Source: a virus
Length of the DNA stretch: 64,000 bases
Virus record (IMG/VR): IMGVR_UViG_3300042340_000379
Span: 143,856-207,855 of that record
Reading direction: 5' to 3' (one strand)
The position numbers and the translations under genes are program-made. Under the pieces are notes generated by a model. The model was not told where the DNA came from, made no database searches, and worked only from the letters and a program-made list of their open reading frames with translations. Positions 49,690-57,713 of the stretch are shown one piece after another (position 1 is the stretch's first letter; every line of letters begins with the position of its first letter).

Positions 49690-50128
49690 ATGTCTGAATT
49701 AACAGGAAACACGTTCGGTAAAGCAGGTACGCGCTATAAGCTCTGCGTTAATCTGGCCAATAGATAGTGAAGCTGATAAATATAATCCAGAGGGCGATCG
49801 GTATGAGTACGTTAGGCTCGCCAAAGATTCAGAAGGGTGTTACGTCGCGGATTGCTTTATAGAAAACCAGGACGGGAAGCGGCATCCTGGTTACATACAA
49901 GAACCCATTCGTTTCTTAGCCGTGATGCAGCTTGAATTACAGATCTATCTATTCCACATGCGTAATGCTTATGGATTGAGCGTCACAGTCGTAGCAGCAG
50001 AAAGTTACGACGATGCGATCGCCATGGCGGCTACAGAAGAGGGATACTCTGTTGAAGAGTATTTGAGCTTCGGCGTAAAACACCAGATTCTAACTGCCAC
50101 TGAAAAAGCAGTGTTACTCTCCAAGTAA
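49690..50128 (+). pseudogene. frameshifted hypothetical gene, about 146 codons
   Basis: ATG 49690 has a GAGAAAG upstream and opens a 25-codon frame (SELTGNTFGKAGTRYK) that stops at TAG 49765-49767. The +1 frame is open from 49703 to 50128 (WPIDSEADKYNPEGDRYEYV and so on) but has no start before GTG 49922. Joining the two by one base between about 49730 and 49764 gives a protein of about 146 residues. Either a frameshift mutation, a sequencing error or recoding. Not a known family. Confidence 0.5.
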
Positions 50129-50173
50129 GGAATAAAAGCTATGACCTGTCTGGACGTAGCCTAGCTATTCCAG

Positions 50174-50215
50174 CGAATCCCCGCACCTTTAGGTCGGGGA
50201 GGATGTCAAGGGGTT
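50174..50215 (+). mobile_element. diverged IS200/IS605-type right end
   Basis: GAATCCCCGCACCTTTAGGT then CGGGGAGGATGTCAAGG has the right-end design of IS200/IS605 (hairpin around CACCTTTAGGT, then GATGTCAA), but is not the same sequence as at 48126. No tnpA or tnpB is nearby. A third relic of the same family of elements. Confidence 0.55.
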
Positions 50216-50285
50216 GAACACCTTAAACGGTTCCCCCTGTGTTTTTATATAAATAAGAGAACTCGGGGACGAATTCAAACATCCG

Positions 50286-50588
50286 GTGCGGGAGCACCCT
50301 GGCAGAGATAGACAGGCCCTAGTTAAGGCACAGCAAGCTATCCGCATTTCCAGAACAAAGACGAATGCAAGATACGCGATCATTTTGACTGAGATTTACA
50401 TTGACCCCAAACACCATAGGCTCGCCTGTTTACAGGAGTCCTCCGCAAGAGGTATAGCCAGAGTAAGGAGTAGGGCAATCAGGAATCCAGCTCGCTACAT
50501 TATTTCCTTCGGCAAGAAATATGTGGGCCAGCCAGCCATCATCCAGCCGCCGATCGCGGCAGTCACCAAAAGGATCATTTGCGTTTGA
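50286..50588 (+). CDS. dubious 100-aa ORF
   Basis: A GTG-started 100-codon frame, basic (IRISRTKTNARYAIILTEIY), with no SD, that lies in an otherwise gene-free stretch (50129-50902). It may be the degraded remains of an inserted gene next to the IS200/IS605 end at 50174. No hit recalled. Confidence 0.25.
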   Translation: MREHPGRDRQALVKAQQAIRISRTKTNARYAIILTEIYIDPKHHRLACLQESSARGIARVRSRAIRNPARYIISFGKKYVGQPAIIQPPIAAVTKRIICV

Positions 50589-50894
50589 ATCAATCGGCTA
50601 AATAGGGTTAGTGGCATTTACGCCAGTTCATTGAGACCCTACTTCGGAATTTGTGGATACGATGGGATGGTTCCCGGCTCTAGCAGAAGAGGAGCTGACA
50701 GATGTGTGCAATCAATTTTATAATTATCTCTTCTTAAAATTTCTTCCTTTTCTTATTCTGTGTCTCTTGACACCCATGATAAAATTAAAGGTTAACCAAA
50801 CATCCACCTCATAGTCTGAAACCCTCATTCTCTCATTAAAATATTGATGTAAAGCTGCTCAAAGTATTGGGTGGCTTTTATTTTGTATACTTTG

Positions 50895-50919
50895 AGTGGA
50901 AAATGTTCAGCAAAAGTAT
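50895..50919 (+). repeat. 25-bp repeat AGTGGAAAATGTTCAGCAAA copy 1
   Basis: Identical for 25 bases (AGTGGAAAATGTTCAGCAAA AGTAT) to 52221-52245. Copy 1 overlaps the start of the gene at 50903; copy 2 lies 18 bases before the gene at 52263. It may be a regulatory or translation-start element. Confidence 0.7.
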
Positions 50920-51391
50920 GGATTACAAAAAAGTAGAAGCACTGTGTGAAAAGGGTATGTTCGATGTAATGCGCGGACATCCCAATTGTATTGCAGTCTT
51001 GGTGACAATTTCGCCAGAAGTTGCAAGTATGGAATACAAGTTAAAAAAGAGCGCGGCCTGGGTGGTTGCGGCTTACAAGCTAGCTGAGAGAATACTTTAT
51101 TTTAGGCGGGATAAGTATATCCCGTTCCCTACGTTAACTCTCCATTTTTACTTCAACACCGCCGATTTAAATAAAGATACGAAGCTTGGGGCCTATCTTG
51201 TATCTCTAGCCAATAAGAACTCGCTTGTGCCCTATTCTGGCGTAAAAGCTTATGTTCCACCTATCTGGGGAAATACTACGCGAGGCTATGTCATCTTTAA
51301 GGAGTATTTCTCTAGTTTAGACACAAGGCGGCGCGAGGGTGAAGATAGGATTGGGGCGAGAGGGCTTACCCCCTTTTTGTTGAAAATTTAG
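50903..51391 (+). CDS. hypothetical protein, 162 aa
   Basis: ATG 50903 chosen (162 residues); a start at 50918 (MDYKKVEALCEKG) is an alternative, since the repeat covering 50895-50919 may be a regulatory element. The 5-prime stretch 50589-50902 is AT-rich with no gene seen. The protein has no known family. Its DNA includes CGGGATA..TATCCCG near 51108. Confidence 0.5.
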   Translation: MFSKSMDYKKVEALCEKGMFDVMRGHPNCIAVLVTISPEVASMEYKLKKSAAWVVAAYKLAERILYFRRDKYIPFPTLTLHFYFNTADLNKDTKLGAYLVSLANKNSLVPYSGVKAYVPPIWGNTTRGYVIFKEYFSSLDTRRREGEDRIGARGLTPFLLKI

Positions 51392-51421
51392 AACTACAAC
51401 TACGTACAGGAGTTTAGATAG

Positions 51422-51661
51422 ATGATCGCTATAGAATTTGACTCGGCTCTTTTAGGAGAGACTGGTTCCAAAGAAAAAGATGGACAATACACGCGATTGT
51501 TCCGACAGAGACTTTTGATAGATCTTAAGGCACGCATAGACTTGGAGGTAGAACCGTCAGAAAGCAAGAACGTGCGCTGGCTGGTTCCGTTAGAAAATGC
51601 CCCTGCTTTTACCAGCACTCTTAATACGTATGCCTGGGACAATAATGCTACAAAATTTTAG
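51422..51661 (+). CDS. hypothetical protein, 79 aa
   Basis: Acidic N-terminus, basic middle (LFRQRLLIDLKARIDLEVEP), no family. Starts with ATG 51422 preceded by AGGAGTTTAGATAG. Four bases after its stop comes the ATG of the next gene. Confidence 0.5.
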   Translation: MIAIEFDSALLGETGSKEKDGQYTRLFRQRLLIDLKARIDLEVEPSESKNVRWLVPLENAPAFTSTLNTYAWDNNATKF

Positions 51662-51665
51662 ACCA

Positions 51666-51965
51666 ATGACTAAAGCTCAACAGCTAGTTGGAGAACTCGC
51701 CGCGAGACTTCCCACAGGCGCGAAGTTAGAAGTCTCGCGCCGAAATGACAAGCAGCTTGATATAACTCTGAGTTACACCGCTAACGGTTGCACCGGACAA
51801 TGCATAAGCCTTTGTGACGAAGATTACAACGGCCACGAACCCTGGCTGTGTGCTGTGATTATGCTAAACGGCTTAAAGGCCGATGTTAGAAACCAGTTCT
51901 TCAAAGCAATGTCTCTGCATGGAGTAAAAGTAGAACTTCCTGAGTGGGCGCGAAACAATGAATAG
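51666..51965 (+). CDS. hypothetical protein, 99 aa
   Basis: ATG 51666 chosen, shortly after the previous stop. A mixed protein with three Cys in its middle (NGCTGQCISLCDEDYNGHEP), which suggests a disulfide or metal site. It ends with an overlap with the next ATG. The DNA contains an 11-bp stem (CGCGAGACTTC..GAAGTCTCGCG around 51710-51748). Confidence 0.5.
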   Translation: MTKAQQLVGELAARLPTGAKLEVSRRNDKQLDITLSYTANGCTGQCISLCDEDYNGHEPWLCAVIMLNGLKADVRNQFFKAMSLHGVKVELPEWARNNE

Positions 51966-52221
51966 TTTAGAGATGAGCCCACTCGATCATGGCCGCAGGA
52001 TTGTCGAACTCTATGGCCATCGCATTGCTAAAGCCAAAAGCATTCCAGCTTGTGCGGAAGACTCTGAGGGGTATAGTGTGCGCTGGCTAACGCTTAGCGA
52101 AATTGTTAAAGACTACTGGCGCGGGAATGGATACGATCCAATGGAAAGAAACCCAATAGCACAGGGTTATATTCCCAGCAATCGGCTCTTCGATTTGACC
52201 AAACATATTCGAGATATTTAA
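51958..52221 (+). CDS. hypothetical protein, 87 aa
   Basis: ATG 51958 overlaps the last codons of the previous gene. Its sequence is helical and charged (RIVELYGHRIAKAKSIPACA). No family recognised. Followed by the 25-bp repeat at 52221. Confidence 0.5.
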   Translation: MNSLEMSPLDHGRRIVELYGHRIAKAKSIPACAEDSEGYSVRWLTLSEIVKDYWRGNGYDPMERNPIAQGYIPSNRLFDLTKHIRDI

Positions 52222-52245
52222 GTGGAAAATGTTCAGCAAAAGTAT
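52221..52245 (+). repeat. 25-bp repeat AGTGGAAAATGTTCAGCAAA copy 2
   Basis: Second identical copy of the element at 50895-50919. Here the ATG of the motif opens a frame that soon stops, so the motif is probably not itself coding. Confidence 0.7.
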
Positions 52246-52262
52246 TTATGGAGTATTAACCC

Positions 52263-52571
52263 ATGATCAAAGAAATCCGCCTCACTCACACTCGACCGAC
52301 TAACAATCCTGATTCAGGTGAGCTACGGAAAGACTCAGCCATTGCTGTAGTTCGAGAAAATACATACGGTAGCTCTCTAGTCAAGTTCGATCGCTTATTT
52401 GAAACGCTACAGGAAACATTTCCTGGTGCTACACGAGATTCTGTTAATGTCGTTCATTATGGCGGCAACCGCATTAAAGGAACCTTCGGCTTAGAATGGA
52501 CAGTGTTTTATGACATCCATGAAGCGCCTAAAGGTTGGACTGCTATTAGTGAACTAGAGTGTACGCTTTGA
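52263..52571 (+). CDS. hypothetical protein, 102 aa
   Basis: ATG 52263, preceded by TATGGAGT. A mixed alpha/beta protein (KTFRLFETLQETF-like region, HYGGNRIKGTFGLEWTVFYD) with no recognised family. Followed by a 29-codon frame with GAGGA upstream. Confidence 0.5.
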   Translation: MIKEIRLTHTRPTNNPDSGELRKDSAIAVVRENTYGSSLVKFDRLFETLQETFPGATRDSVNVVHYGGNRIKGTFGLEWTVFYDIHEAPKGWTAISELECTL

Positions 52572-52581
52572 CGAGGAAACC

Positions 52582-52671
52582 ATGGCCAATACTGACGATC
52601 TAATTTATTATCAAATGAGCTTACGTTTGCAATTAGAACTAGGTCTATCACTTATGAGATTTAAGTCGTAG
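52582..52671 (+). CDS. small peptide, 29 aa
   Basis: ATG 52582 with a good ACGAGGA 5 bases upstream. Twenty-nine residues (MANTDDLIYYQMSLRLQLEL). The SD and the terminator at 52711 support it as expressed. No function recognised. Confidence 0.4.
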   Translation: MANTDDLIYYQMSLRLQLELGLSLMRFKS

Positions 52672-52710
52672 CGCCTGACCTGAAAACTAGGCTCTGATTA
52701 ACCCGCCGAA

Positions 52711-52738
52711 ACCGCTCAGTTACCCTGGGCGGTTTTTG
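52711..52738 (+). terminator. intrinsic terminator
   Basis: ACCGCTCAG / CCTGGGCGGT stem followed by TTTTTG; it closes the unit ending with the 29-aa peptide, just before array F. Confidence 0.65.
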
Positions 52739-52742
52739 CGTT

Positions 52743-52895
52743 GGGCCCTAAAAGGCCCGTCAAAGTCCTTTTAGGGCCCGCTGTGGGACGTTTAGGGCCC
52801 GTCAAAGTCCTTTTAGGGCCCAACGTGGGCCTTTTAGGGCCCGTCAAAGTCCTTTTACGTCCCGCCAAGGGCCGTTTAGGGCCCGCGTTGGGCCC
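52743..52895. repeat. GGGCCC phased array F
   Basis: About 150 bases of the unit GGGCCCGTCAAAGTCCTTTTA alternating with GGGCCCGCTGTGGGACGTTTA. Immediately 3-prime of a terminator and about 45 bases before the gene at 52942. No gene inside. Confidence 0.85.
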
Positions 52896-52941
52896 TACCT
52901 AGTTTTTTGGTAAAATAGAAAGATACCCATGGTCGAGATTG

Positions 52942-53796
52942 ATGAGCACCGCAAATTTTGAATGGTTTAGAAAAAACGACGAGCACGGTATAGCTGACAA
53001 GAGACGAGCGTTAGCCGCCGCCTCAGCTACAAAACAACAAATCTCAGAGATACCAGAGCCGCCAAGACCACAAGCCGCTGTTGTTAAACCTACATCAGAG
53101 AATCTTTGGGCTGTTTTAGAATTTGATGTGTTTGGTGCAACTCGTATCCACGGCTTTAAGAATGAAGGAGATGCGGCGACTGCATTACAAACACTGCCCA
53201 CAAAGTTTAGCGCCCAGACAACTAAGCTGCTAAGCATTGCCATCAACCCTCCACGGCAGGGGCAGGGTTTTCTAATCCCAATGCTTTCGCTAAAAGTGGC
53301 GATGGGGGATTATTTTGCTTTTTGCGCGGAACATCCACAAAGTTTGACTAAACTCCAGAGCGATCAGATCGCTCTTGTGGAGAATCTTGCGCGTCAGGCT
53401 GTCACTAAGTACCAAGCTGAAACAGCCCACATCACAGCCTATCTAGAGGACGTTTGTCAAACTGGCAGATTTTTTCAGCCACCAGGGAAAAATTATGTTA
53501 TTGATGCTCAAACTAAGAAAATCGTGATGGCGACAGGACTTGCTGCCGAGAACCCTGGGATTGAAGATATTGAGGCATTATGTTTGTATCCAGACCTTGC
53601 GGTTCTTTTAGCTCTTAAGTCTACCTACCCGCAGACTGTACAGATGGCTAGAGTACTTGCCGCACATTTGTTTGGAGATGTTCAAATCCCTGACACTGCC
53701 GGGGTTTGCATGCTGGAGCCGGGTGCTCCGTTTAAGCTATTGGCTTGGGGTGGACGGGAGTGTCTGATTACTCAAGCCGATTTAATTACCCTTTAA
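52942..53796 (+). CDS. hypothetical protein, 284 aa
   Basis: ATG 52942 chosen (TTG 52939 adds one residue). A mixed helical protein with an Ala/Lys-rich N-terminus, a QIALVENLARQAVTKYQAET helix and Cys-containing C-terminal third; no family recognised. Its DNA has an AGAGCGATC..GATCGCTCT palindrome near 53357-53375. It lies just after array F. Confidence 0.6.
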   Translation: MSTANFEWFRKNDEHGIADKRRALAAASATKQQISEIPEPPRPQAAVVKPTSENLWAVLEFDVFGATRIHGFKNEGDAATALQTLPTKFSAQTTKLLSIAINPPRQGQGFLIPMLSLKVAMGDYFAFCAEHPQSLTKLQSDQIALVENLARQAVTKYQAETAHITAYLEDVCQTGRFFQPPGKNYVIDAQTKKIVMATGLAAENPGIEDIEALCLYPDLAVLLALKSTYPQTVQMARVLAAHLFGDVQIPDTAGVCMLEPGAPFKLLAWGGRECLITQADLITL

Positions 53797-53809
53797 ACTT
53801 GTTTTTTGA

Positions 53810-53853
53810 CGAGGCAACCACTCACCCCTGAGCCTCGCAGGGGATGCCCAAAA
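53810..53853 (+). repeat. leader repeat GAGGCAACCACT...GCCTCGC copy 2
   Basis: Second copy of the leader at 43227. It continues ATGCCCAAAAGGAGGGCGAAG, and the AGGAGG serves as SD for ATG 53868. The GCCC..GGGC pair in this stretch could mask the SD. Confidence 0.65.
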
Positions 53854-53867
53854 GGAGGGCGAAGATT

Positions 53868-54149
53868 ATGCACCTTAAGCCTTTTATGTCTCCCGAAGAC
53901 AGCCCCAATATGTATTTTCTCGAACTACAGCAGCAGAATCATCCAGAGCTTTTGCCCGGAGAGTTATTCCTCTCCAACGTAAAAATGGAACGCGTCGCCG
54001 CGATTGAGGCTGGCGAGGACGAGTTCTACAGCCAGTACGAAGGCGTCCGTGTCGGGGCAATGGCCTACGACAGTCTGCGCAGACACAGACCCAACGAGCG
54101 CCCCGTCTTTCATCGGGGCTACAGAAAATCGCATACAACCAACTACTAA
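53868..54149 (+). CDS. hypothetical protein, 93 aa
   Basis: ATG 53868 is preferred over ATG 53844, since AGGAGG lies 7 bases upstream of it. Acidic protein with an N-terminal LKPFMSPEDSPNMYFLELQQ and a basic tail. No recognised family. The GGGCGAAGA-x-ATG start context recurs at 54152-54171 and 56038-56056. Confidence 0.55.
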   Translation: MHLKPFMSPEDSPNMYFLELQQQNHPELLPGELFLSNVKMERVAAIEAGEDEFYSQYEGVRVGAMAYDSLRRHRPNERPVFHRGYRKSHTTNY

Positions 54150-54168
54150 ACCAAGAAGGGCGAAGACG

Positions 54169-54297
54169 ATGATCGACACTATCATTCGAGTCGTGTGTAT
54201 AGCTGGCCTGGTCGGGATCGCAATCGCGGCCATCAAGTCAAAGCCCAGCGGTCAGCGCCGGATCAATAATGGGAGGCCGGGGCGACGTATTCGATAG
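54169..54297 (+). CDS. small membrane peptide, 42 aa
   Basis: ATG 54169 preceded by AGGGCGAAGACG. One hydrophobic segment (IIRVVCIAGLVGIAIAAI) and a basic tail rich in Arg and Gly. It could be a small membrane-associated protein. Lies within a longer frame that is not credible upstream. Function unknown. Confidence 0.45.
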   Translation: MIDTIIRVVCIAGLVGIAIAAIKSKPSGQRRINNGRPGRRIR

Positions 54298-54367
54298 CGC
54301 GATCGCCCACAACCTGACCATATAACCACACTACGGGATTCGCCCCGATAGAGCGATCGGAGAAGTG

Positions 54368-54691
54368 ATGACAAAAGAGATAGAGCGACCCGCCTTTAGG
54401 GAGATCGCAAGTCGGCGCAAGGAGCAGCAGGAAGAGCGTTTAGAGGCCATGCGATCGGAGGCTAAAGCTGGCCATCCGCAATGGCTACAATTCCAAGAGG
54501 CTGTAGAAAGCATTAAAACTACTAGTGTCGCTAAAGTTGAATTAGATCTAGGCAATTATTACGGGACTCTAACCGTAAAGGTAGTGAGCGATCAGCACTA
54601 TGTTGGACTGGAGAACTGGAACGGCTGGTCTTGGCTACCCATCTCGAAGGCGCTATACGACCTATTGATCCAAGAGCTAGGTGGCAGCTAA
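54368..54691 (+). CDS. hypothetical protein, 107 aa
   Basis: GGAG 5 bases before ATG 54368. Basic and Glu-rich N-terminal helix (REIASRRKEQQEERLEAMRS) then a strand-rich segment (GNYYGTLTVKVVSDQHYVGL). No recognised family. Confidence 0.55.
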   Translation: MTKEIERPAFREIASRRKEQQEERLEAMRSEAKAGHPQWLQFQEAVESIKTTSVAKVELDLGNYYGTLTVKVVSDQHYVGLENWNGWSWLPISKALYDLLIQELGGS

Positions 54692-54746
54692 CCCATCAAT
54701 ATAAAAGACTGGTATCAATTGCATAATTTTCACTAGAGGAACAATC

Positions 54747-54938
54747 ATGAAAACTTTGACCGTTAGAAGCGTCGACACAGATCTCAACCTGGTTGAAATT
54801 AACGACGGAGTTCTCGTCGGGTACGAGCATTTCTGTTCGATCGCAGACACTCTACCATATAAAGGAGACGTATACAAGTATGAAGGCTCTGCCCAAATGG
54901 GCGGGCAGCTAACGAAGGCCACCAAGATTCAATCATGA
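54747..54938 (+). CDS. hypothetical protein, 63 aa
   Basis: ATG 54747 preceded by AGAGGAAC. Short, beta-rich (LTVRSVDTDLNLVEINDGVL). Its last codons overlap the ATG of the next gene (ATGA), so they are translationally coupled. Unknown. Confidence 0.5.
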   Translation: MKTLTVRSVDTDLNLVEINDGVLVGYEHFCSIADTLPYKGDVYKYEGSAQMGGQLTKATKIQS

Positions 54939-55309
54939 TCAACACCACCATCCCAGCCATCTGCTTCTTCGCAGAGGCCTATCGCGACAACAACCGCATG
55001 ACCAAGGCCTACGTAGGCTATTGGGAGAAGTGGTTCTGGCATATTGGAGTTAGCGGGAAGGTGCCCCGCGACCCGACCAAGACGCCTGCCCATGCGATCG
55101 TCCACTACATCCCAGGTGGTCTTTACAAGGTGTTTCCTGGCACTCTAGGAGAAGACCCCACGGTATGTTTCAAGAAGGCCATGATCTATGCCTTAGGGCA
55201 GCATCGGCCATTCAAAAGCGACCCTTCGGTTTGCCACGATCGCTGGCAGAATGAGATATTACCCGCGATCGCGGAACTACAACAACAATTGGAGGCAGTC
55301 CATGTATAA
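54935..55309 (+). CDS. hypothetical protein, 124 aa
   Basis: ATG 54935 overlaps the TGA of the previous gene. Contains a WEKWFWHIGVSGKVPRD segment and a C-terminal helix. No recognised family. Its last codons contain the AATTGGAGG that serves as SD for the next gene at 55302. Confidence 0.5.
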   Translation: MINTTIPAICFFAEAYRDNNRMTKAYVGYWEKWFWHIGVSGKVPRDPTKTPAHAIVHYIPGGLYKVFPGTLGEDPTVCFKKAMIYALGQHRPFKSDPSVCHDRWQNEILPAIAELQQQLEAVHV

Positions 55310-55487
55310 ACTTTACGCCCAGCAGTGGAACACATTCATTAAAGAAGGGACTCAGCAAGAGTGCTTGGATGAGGCGATCGCTCGAGGGTGGATAAATCCA
55401 ACGCCCGACACACGACCCGAAAATTGGTATTGTACCGACAGTTTTGCCAATGCCTATTGCAGCATCCGACTTGCTACCGAAGCTTGA
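55302..55487 (+). CDS. hypothetical protein, 61 aa
   Basis: ATG 55302 with GGAGG 8 bases upstream, overlapping the stop of the previous gene by a few bases. A mixed, acidic small protein (TQQECLDEAIARGWINPTPD). No family recognised. Confidence 0.5.
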   Translation: MYKLYAQQWNTFIKEGTQQECLDEAIARGWINPTPDTRPENWYCTDSFANAYCSIRLATEA

Positions 55488-55519
55488 ATGACAATCACAA
55501 CAACAATTGGAGAATTCCC

Positions 55520-55762
55520 ATGAGAGCCATCGACGACCCAGCCCGTTATGACACCCAGAACTGCCGGGTGTACCGAGTAAACATTGAAACGGGTGCTTAC
55601 GAACTGATCCAGACTGGATCAGTCAAAGCTATGGATCAACTGGTTCGAGACAACATTGGCGAGTACGAATACCCACTCACCATGTACTAGACCAACGATC
55701 GCGACGTGCCAGATGCTCAGAAAATTGCAGAATTTTGCGCGTACATCAAAGGTGGAAAATGA
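55520..55762 (+). pseudogene. small gene interrupted by in-frame UAG, 81 codons
   Basis: ATG 55520 with AATTGGAGAATTC upstream. The frame stops at TAG 55688-55690 (56 residues), but directly after the TAG the same frame is open for 23 further codons (TNDRDVPDAQKIAEFCAYIK) to a TGA at 55760 that overlaps the next ATG. That tail looks coding and gives the ATGA coupling typical of this operon. Hence either a nonsense mutation or stop-codon read-through. Confidence 0.5.
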
Positions 55763-55941
55763 GCGATCGCACGAACCATGGCGAGCTAGAGGTAATGCAA
55801 CTCAAAAGGATGCAGCCATACCTCGAAGCCCACGGCATAACCAGTCCTAAGAAGATTGACAACTACTGGATGGGCCACTACCCAGACGGGACGAATCAAG
55901 TAATTCCCAGCAGGGTTTACGAGCCGCCGTTCCCTGGGTAG
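55759..55941 (+). CDS. hypothetical protein, 60 aa
   Basis: ATG 55759 preceded by AGGTGGAAA. Basic and Pro-rich 60-residue protein (HGELEVMQLKRMQPYLEAHG). The ATG overlaps the stop of the extended upstream frame (ATGA), supporting the reality of that frame. Unknown function. Confidence 0.5.
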   Translation: MSDRTNHGELEVMQLKRMQPYLEAHGITSPKKIDNYWMGHYPDGTNQVIPSRVYEPPFPG

Positions 55942-56053
55942 CCGATCCATCAACCACCCCGATCGCGCCCTTCCATCCTGCATAGCCCAGGCTCCCACCA
56001 GTCTGGGCCTGACCACGTCCACTACAAGCAAATGCCCAAGGAGGGCGAAGACG

Positions 56054-56311
56054 ATGAAACTCTTTATGGCACCTGACGAAGTATTCCAAGAATGGCCTAA
56101 TATTTTTCAAGATGAAACGTTAATTGAAACGAGTGATGAAAAGTACCTCTGTGCTCAAGCGTTATCAGCGTGGGCTATGGTGTGTGGCCAGAGGGGAGAA
56201 GTACCGACAAATTTTGGAGATGTGCTAGCTAAAGTTGCGAATAGACTTGGTGTTTCGGGAACGCCTGATTCTTTCTCTGATTTTGCTAAAGAAAAAGGCT
56301 GGATTACTTGA
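56054..56311 (+). CDS. hypothetical protein, 85 aa
   Basis: ATG 56054, with AGGAGGGCGAAGACG upstream, the recurring start context. An acidic 85-residue helical protein (FGDVLAKVANRLGVSGTPDS). No family recognised. Confidence 0.55.
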   Translation: MKLFMAPDEVFQEWPNIFQDETLIETSDEKYLCAQALSAWAMVCGQRGEVPTNFGDVLAKVANRLGVSGTPDSFSDFAKEKGWIT

Positions 56312-56374
56312 CATGCGAAACGCCCAAAAAATTACATACGACCAACTACTAACCAAATAAGGAAATCAACACTG

Positions 56375-56863
56375 ATGTATAAAAACGCGATTGATAGCAA
56401 GAAAGTTGAACTAAAAGCCCAGAGGGAACTTGAGTTCCAAAAGAATGCGGAGAGCAAAAAGGATGCAATTCTAAAAGAGATCGAAGCGACTGTCCCAATT
56501 TTCTGGGACTGCTACCAGAAACATATCAAGGCTGGATTTTCTGCCTGGTGGAATGCTGAAGATGTTTTAGGAAGTGGGTATGGCGTTCCAGGCATTGTGA
56601 TGTGGGGGCATCTATTCATAGGTGCAGAGCGAGACTCTGACCGCTGGCGGCTTCGTATTGGATCTTGGAGCAATCAGCAGCAATATACTGGTTCCATGAC
56701 AAAAATCGAGTGCCAGCCAAAGGTTTCAATCGACGCTATGAATAGCCATCGAATGGCAATTGAGGAGAGATTTTCAGAGGGTGTCCAAGAAGCAATTTCT
56801 CTAATTACAGCTCCCGGCAACAAATCGAGCTTTGCGTCTTGGACTGGCCCGGATGAACTGTAA
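56375..56863 (+). CDS. hypothetical protein, 162 aa
   Basis: ATG 56375 with AAGGAAATC upstream. A helical N-terminus with Lys/Glu repeats (KKVELKAQRELEFQKNAESK), an aromatic middle (FWDCYQKHIKAGFSAWWNAE) and an acidic tail. No family recognised. Confidence 0.55.
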   Translation: MYKNAIDSKKVELKAQRELEFQKNAESKKDAILKEIEATVPIFWDCYQKHIKAGFSAWWNAEDVLGSGYGVPGIVMWGHLFIGAERDSDRWRLRIGSWSNQQQYTGSMTKIECQPKVSIDAMNSHRMAIEERFSEGVQEAISLITAPGNKSSFASWTGPDEL

Positions 56864-56908
56864 TCCCAAGAATGCAATTAATACTCAATATAAAGACTGG
56901 TACATACT

Positions 56909-57142
56909 ATGCGACAGTTGACTCCTGCTCAGAAGATGGGATTTCCACTTGGAATGTATTACGTGGTTAGTGGGGTAGAAAAAATCGAACTTTTTAGAGG
57001 CCCGTACGATTACCTCTCTATAGCCGTTGGGGTGGTTAACAGTTATACAGGCAAAGGGCTCTGGGTGATGAATAGCCAAGGGCACAAGTTGGACAAAAAT
57101 AAATACCAGAACTCCGAAGGCGAAGCATGGATTGCCAGTTAA
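56909..57142 (+). CDS. hypothetical protein, 77 aa
   Basis: ATG 56909, no strong SD visible. Basic protein with strands (MGFPLGMYYVVSGVEKIELF). No family recognised. Confidence 0.45.
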   Translation: MRQLTPAQKMGFPLGMYYVVSGVEKIELFRGPYDYLSIAVGVVNSYTGKGLWVMNSQGHKLDKNKYQNSEGEAWIAS

Positions 57143-57152
57143 ACCAGCGCTT

Positions 57153-57338
57153 ATGTCTAACTATCAGTTTGTAGAAACTGTCCATTCAATTGTTACAGCG
57201 GTCGCTTATCCAGTCTTTTGGGTTGTAGCCGTTACGTTCTTTTGGATCGCGCTGGGAGATGAAGACTACAAAATCCACTGGGTCTTGGCACTGATCTTGC
57301 TTAGTGTCGTTTTGTTTGAAGTAGGTCTATTGCATTAA
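57153..57338 (+). CDS. membrane protein with two TM helices, 61 aa
   Basis: ATG 57153 chosen (an upstream start overlaps the previous gene). Two hydrophobic helices (VTAVAYPVFWVVAVTFFWIA and WVLALILLSVVLFEVGLL) separated by a short acidic loop. Function unknown; possibly a small membrane modulator. Confidence 0.55.
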   Translation: MSNYQFVETVHSIVTAVAYPVFWVVAVTFFWIALGDEDYKIHWVLALILLSVVLFEVGLLH

Positions 57339-57482
57339 AGGAAGGTTTTTTGAGGCAAGAACATCTAGACGAGATTGCTAAGTACCTGTCTTTTTTCCAG
57401 TAGGGTTTTAAGTGCCATAACCAAGAGCACTATCATTCGCCGGATAAAGTTTGATGAACACCTGATTTTGGGAGAGTCAAGA

Positions 57483-57713
57483 GTGAATATTTATCTGACA
57501 AACCAGACCGCCGCTGAAATCGTTCAGATCCTTCAGCACCATCAGTATGACGGCACCTTCCCCGATCAGCGGGTAGCAATTGAACTTTTTCTGAATGCCT
57601 ATGAACAGGCATTTCAGGAAAATGAGGCAAAAGTGACAGAGGAACACAATAGCTTTTTGCGGGCACGGATGGCATCGTTCAAGGCCAGCAAGATGGCAAA
57701 CCCCCATGACTAA
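57483..57713 (+). CDS. hypothetical protein, 76 aa
   Basis: GTG 57483 with GGGAGAG 6-8 bases upstream is preferred over the upstream start at 57375. Helical, acidic small protein (QTAAEIVQILQHHQYDGTFP). Its TAA overlaps the next ATG. Unknown function. Confidence 0.5.
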   Translation: MNIYLTNQTAAEIVQILQHHQYDGTFPDQRVAIELFLNAYEQAFQENEAKVTEEHNSFLRARMASFKASKMANPHD

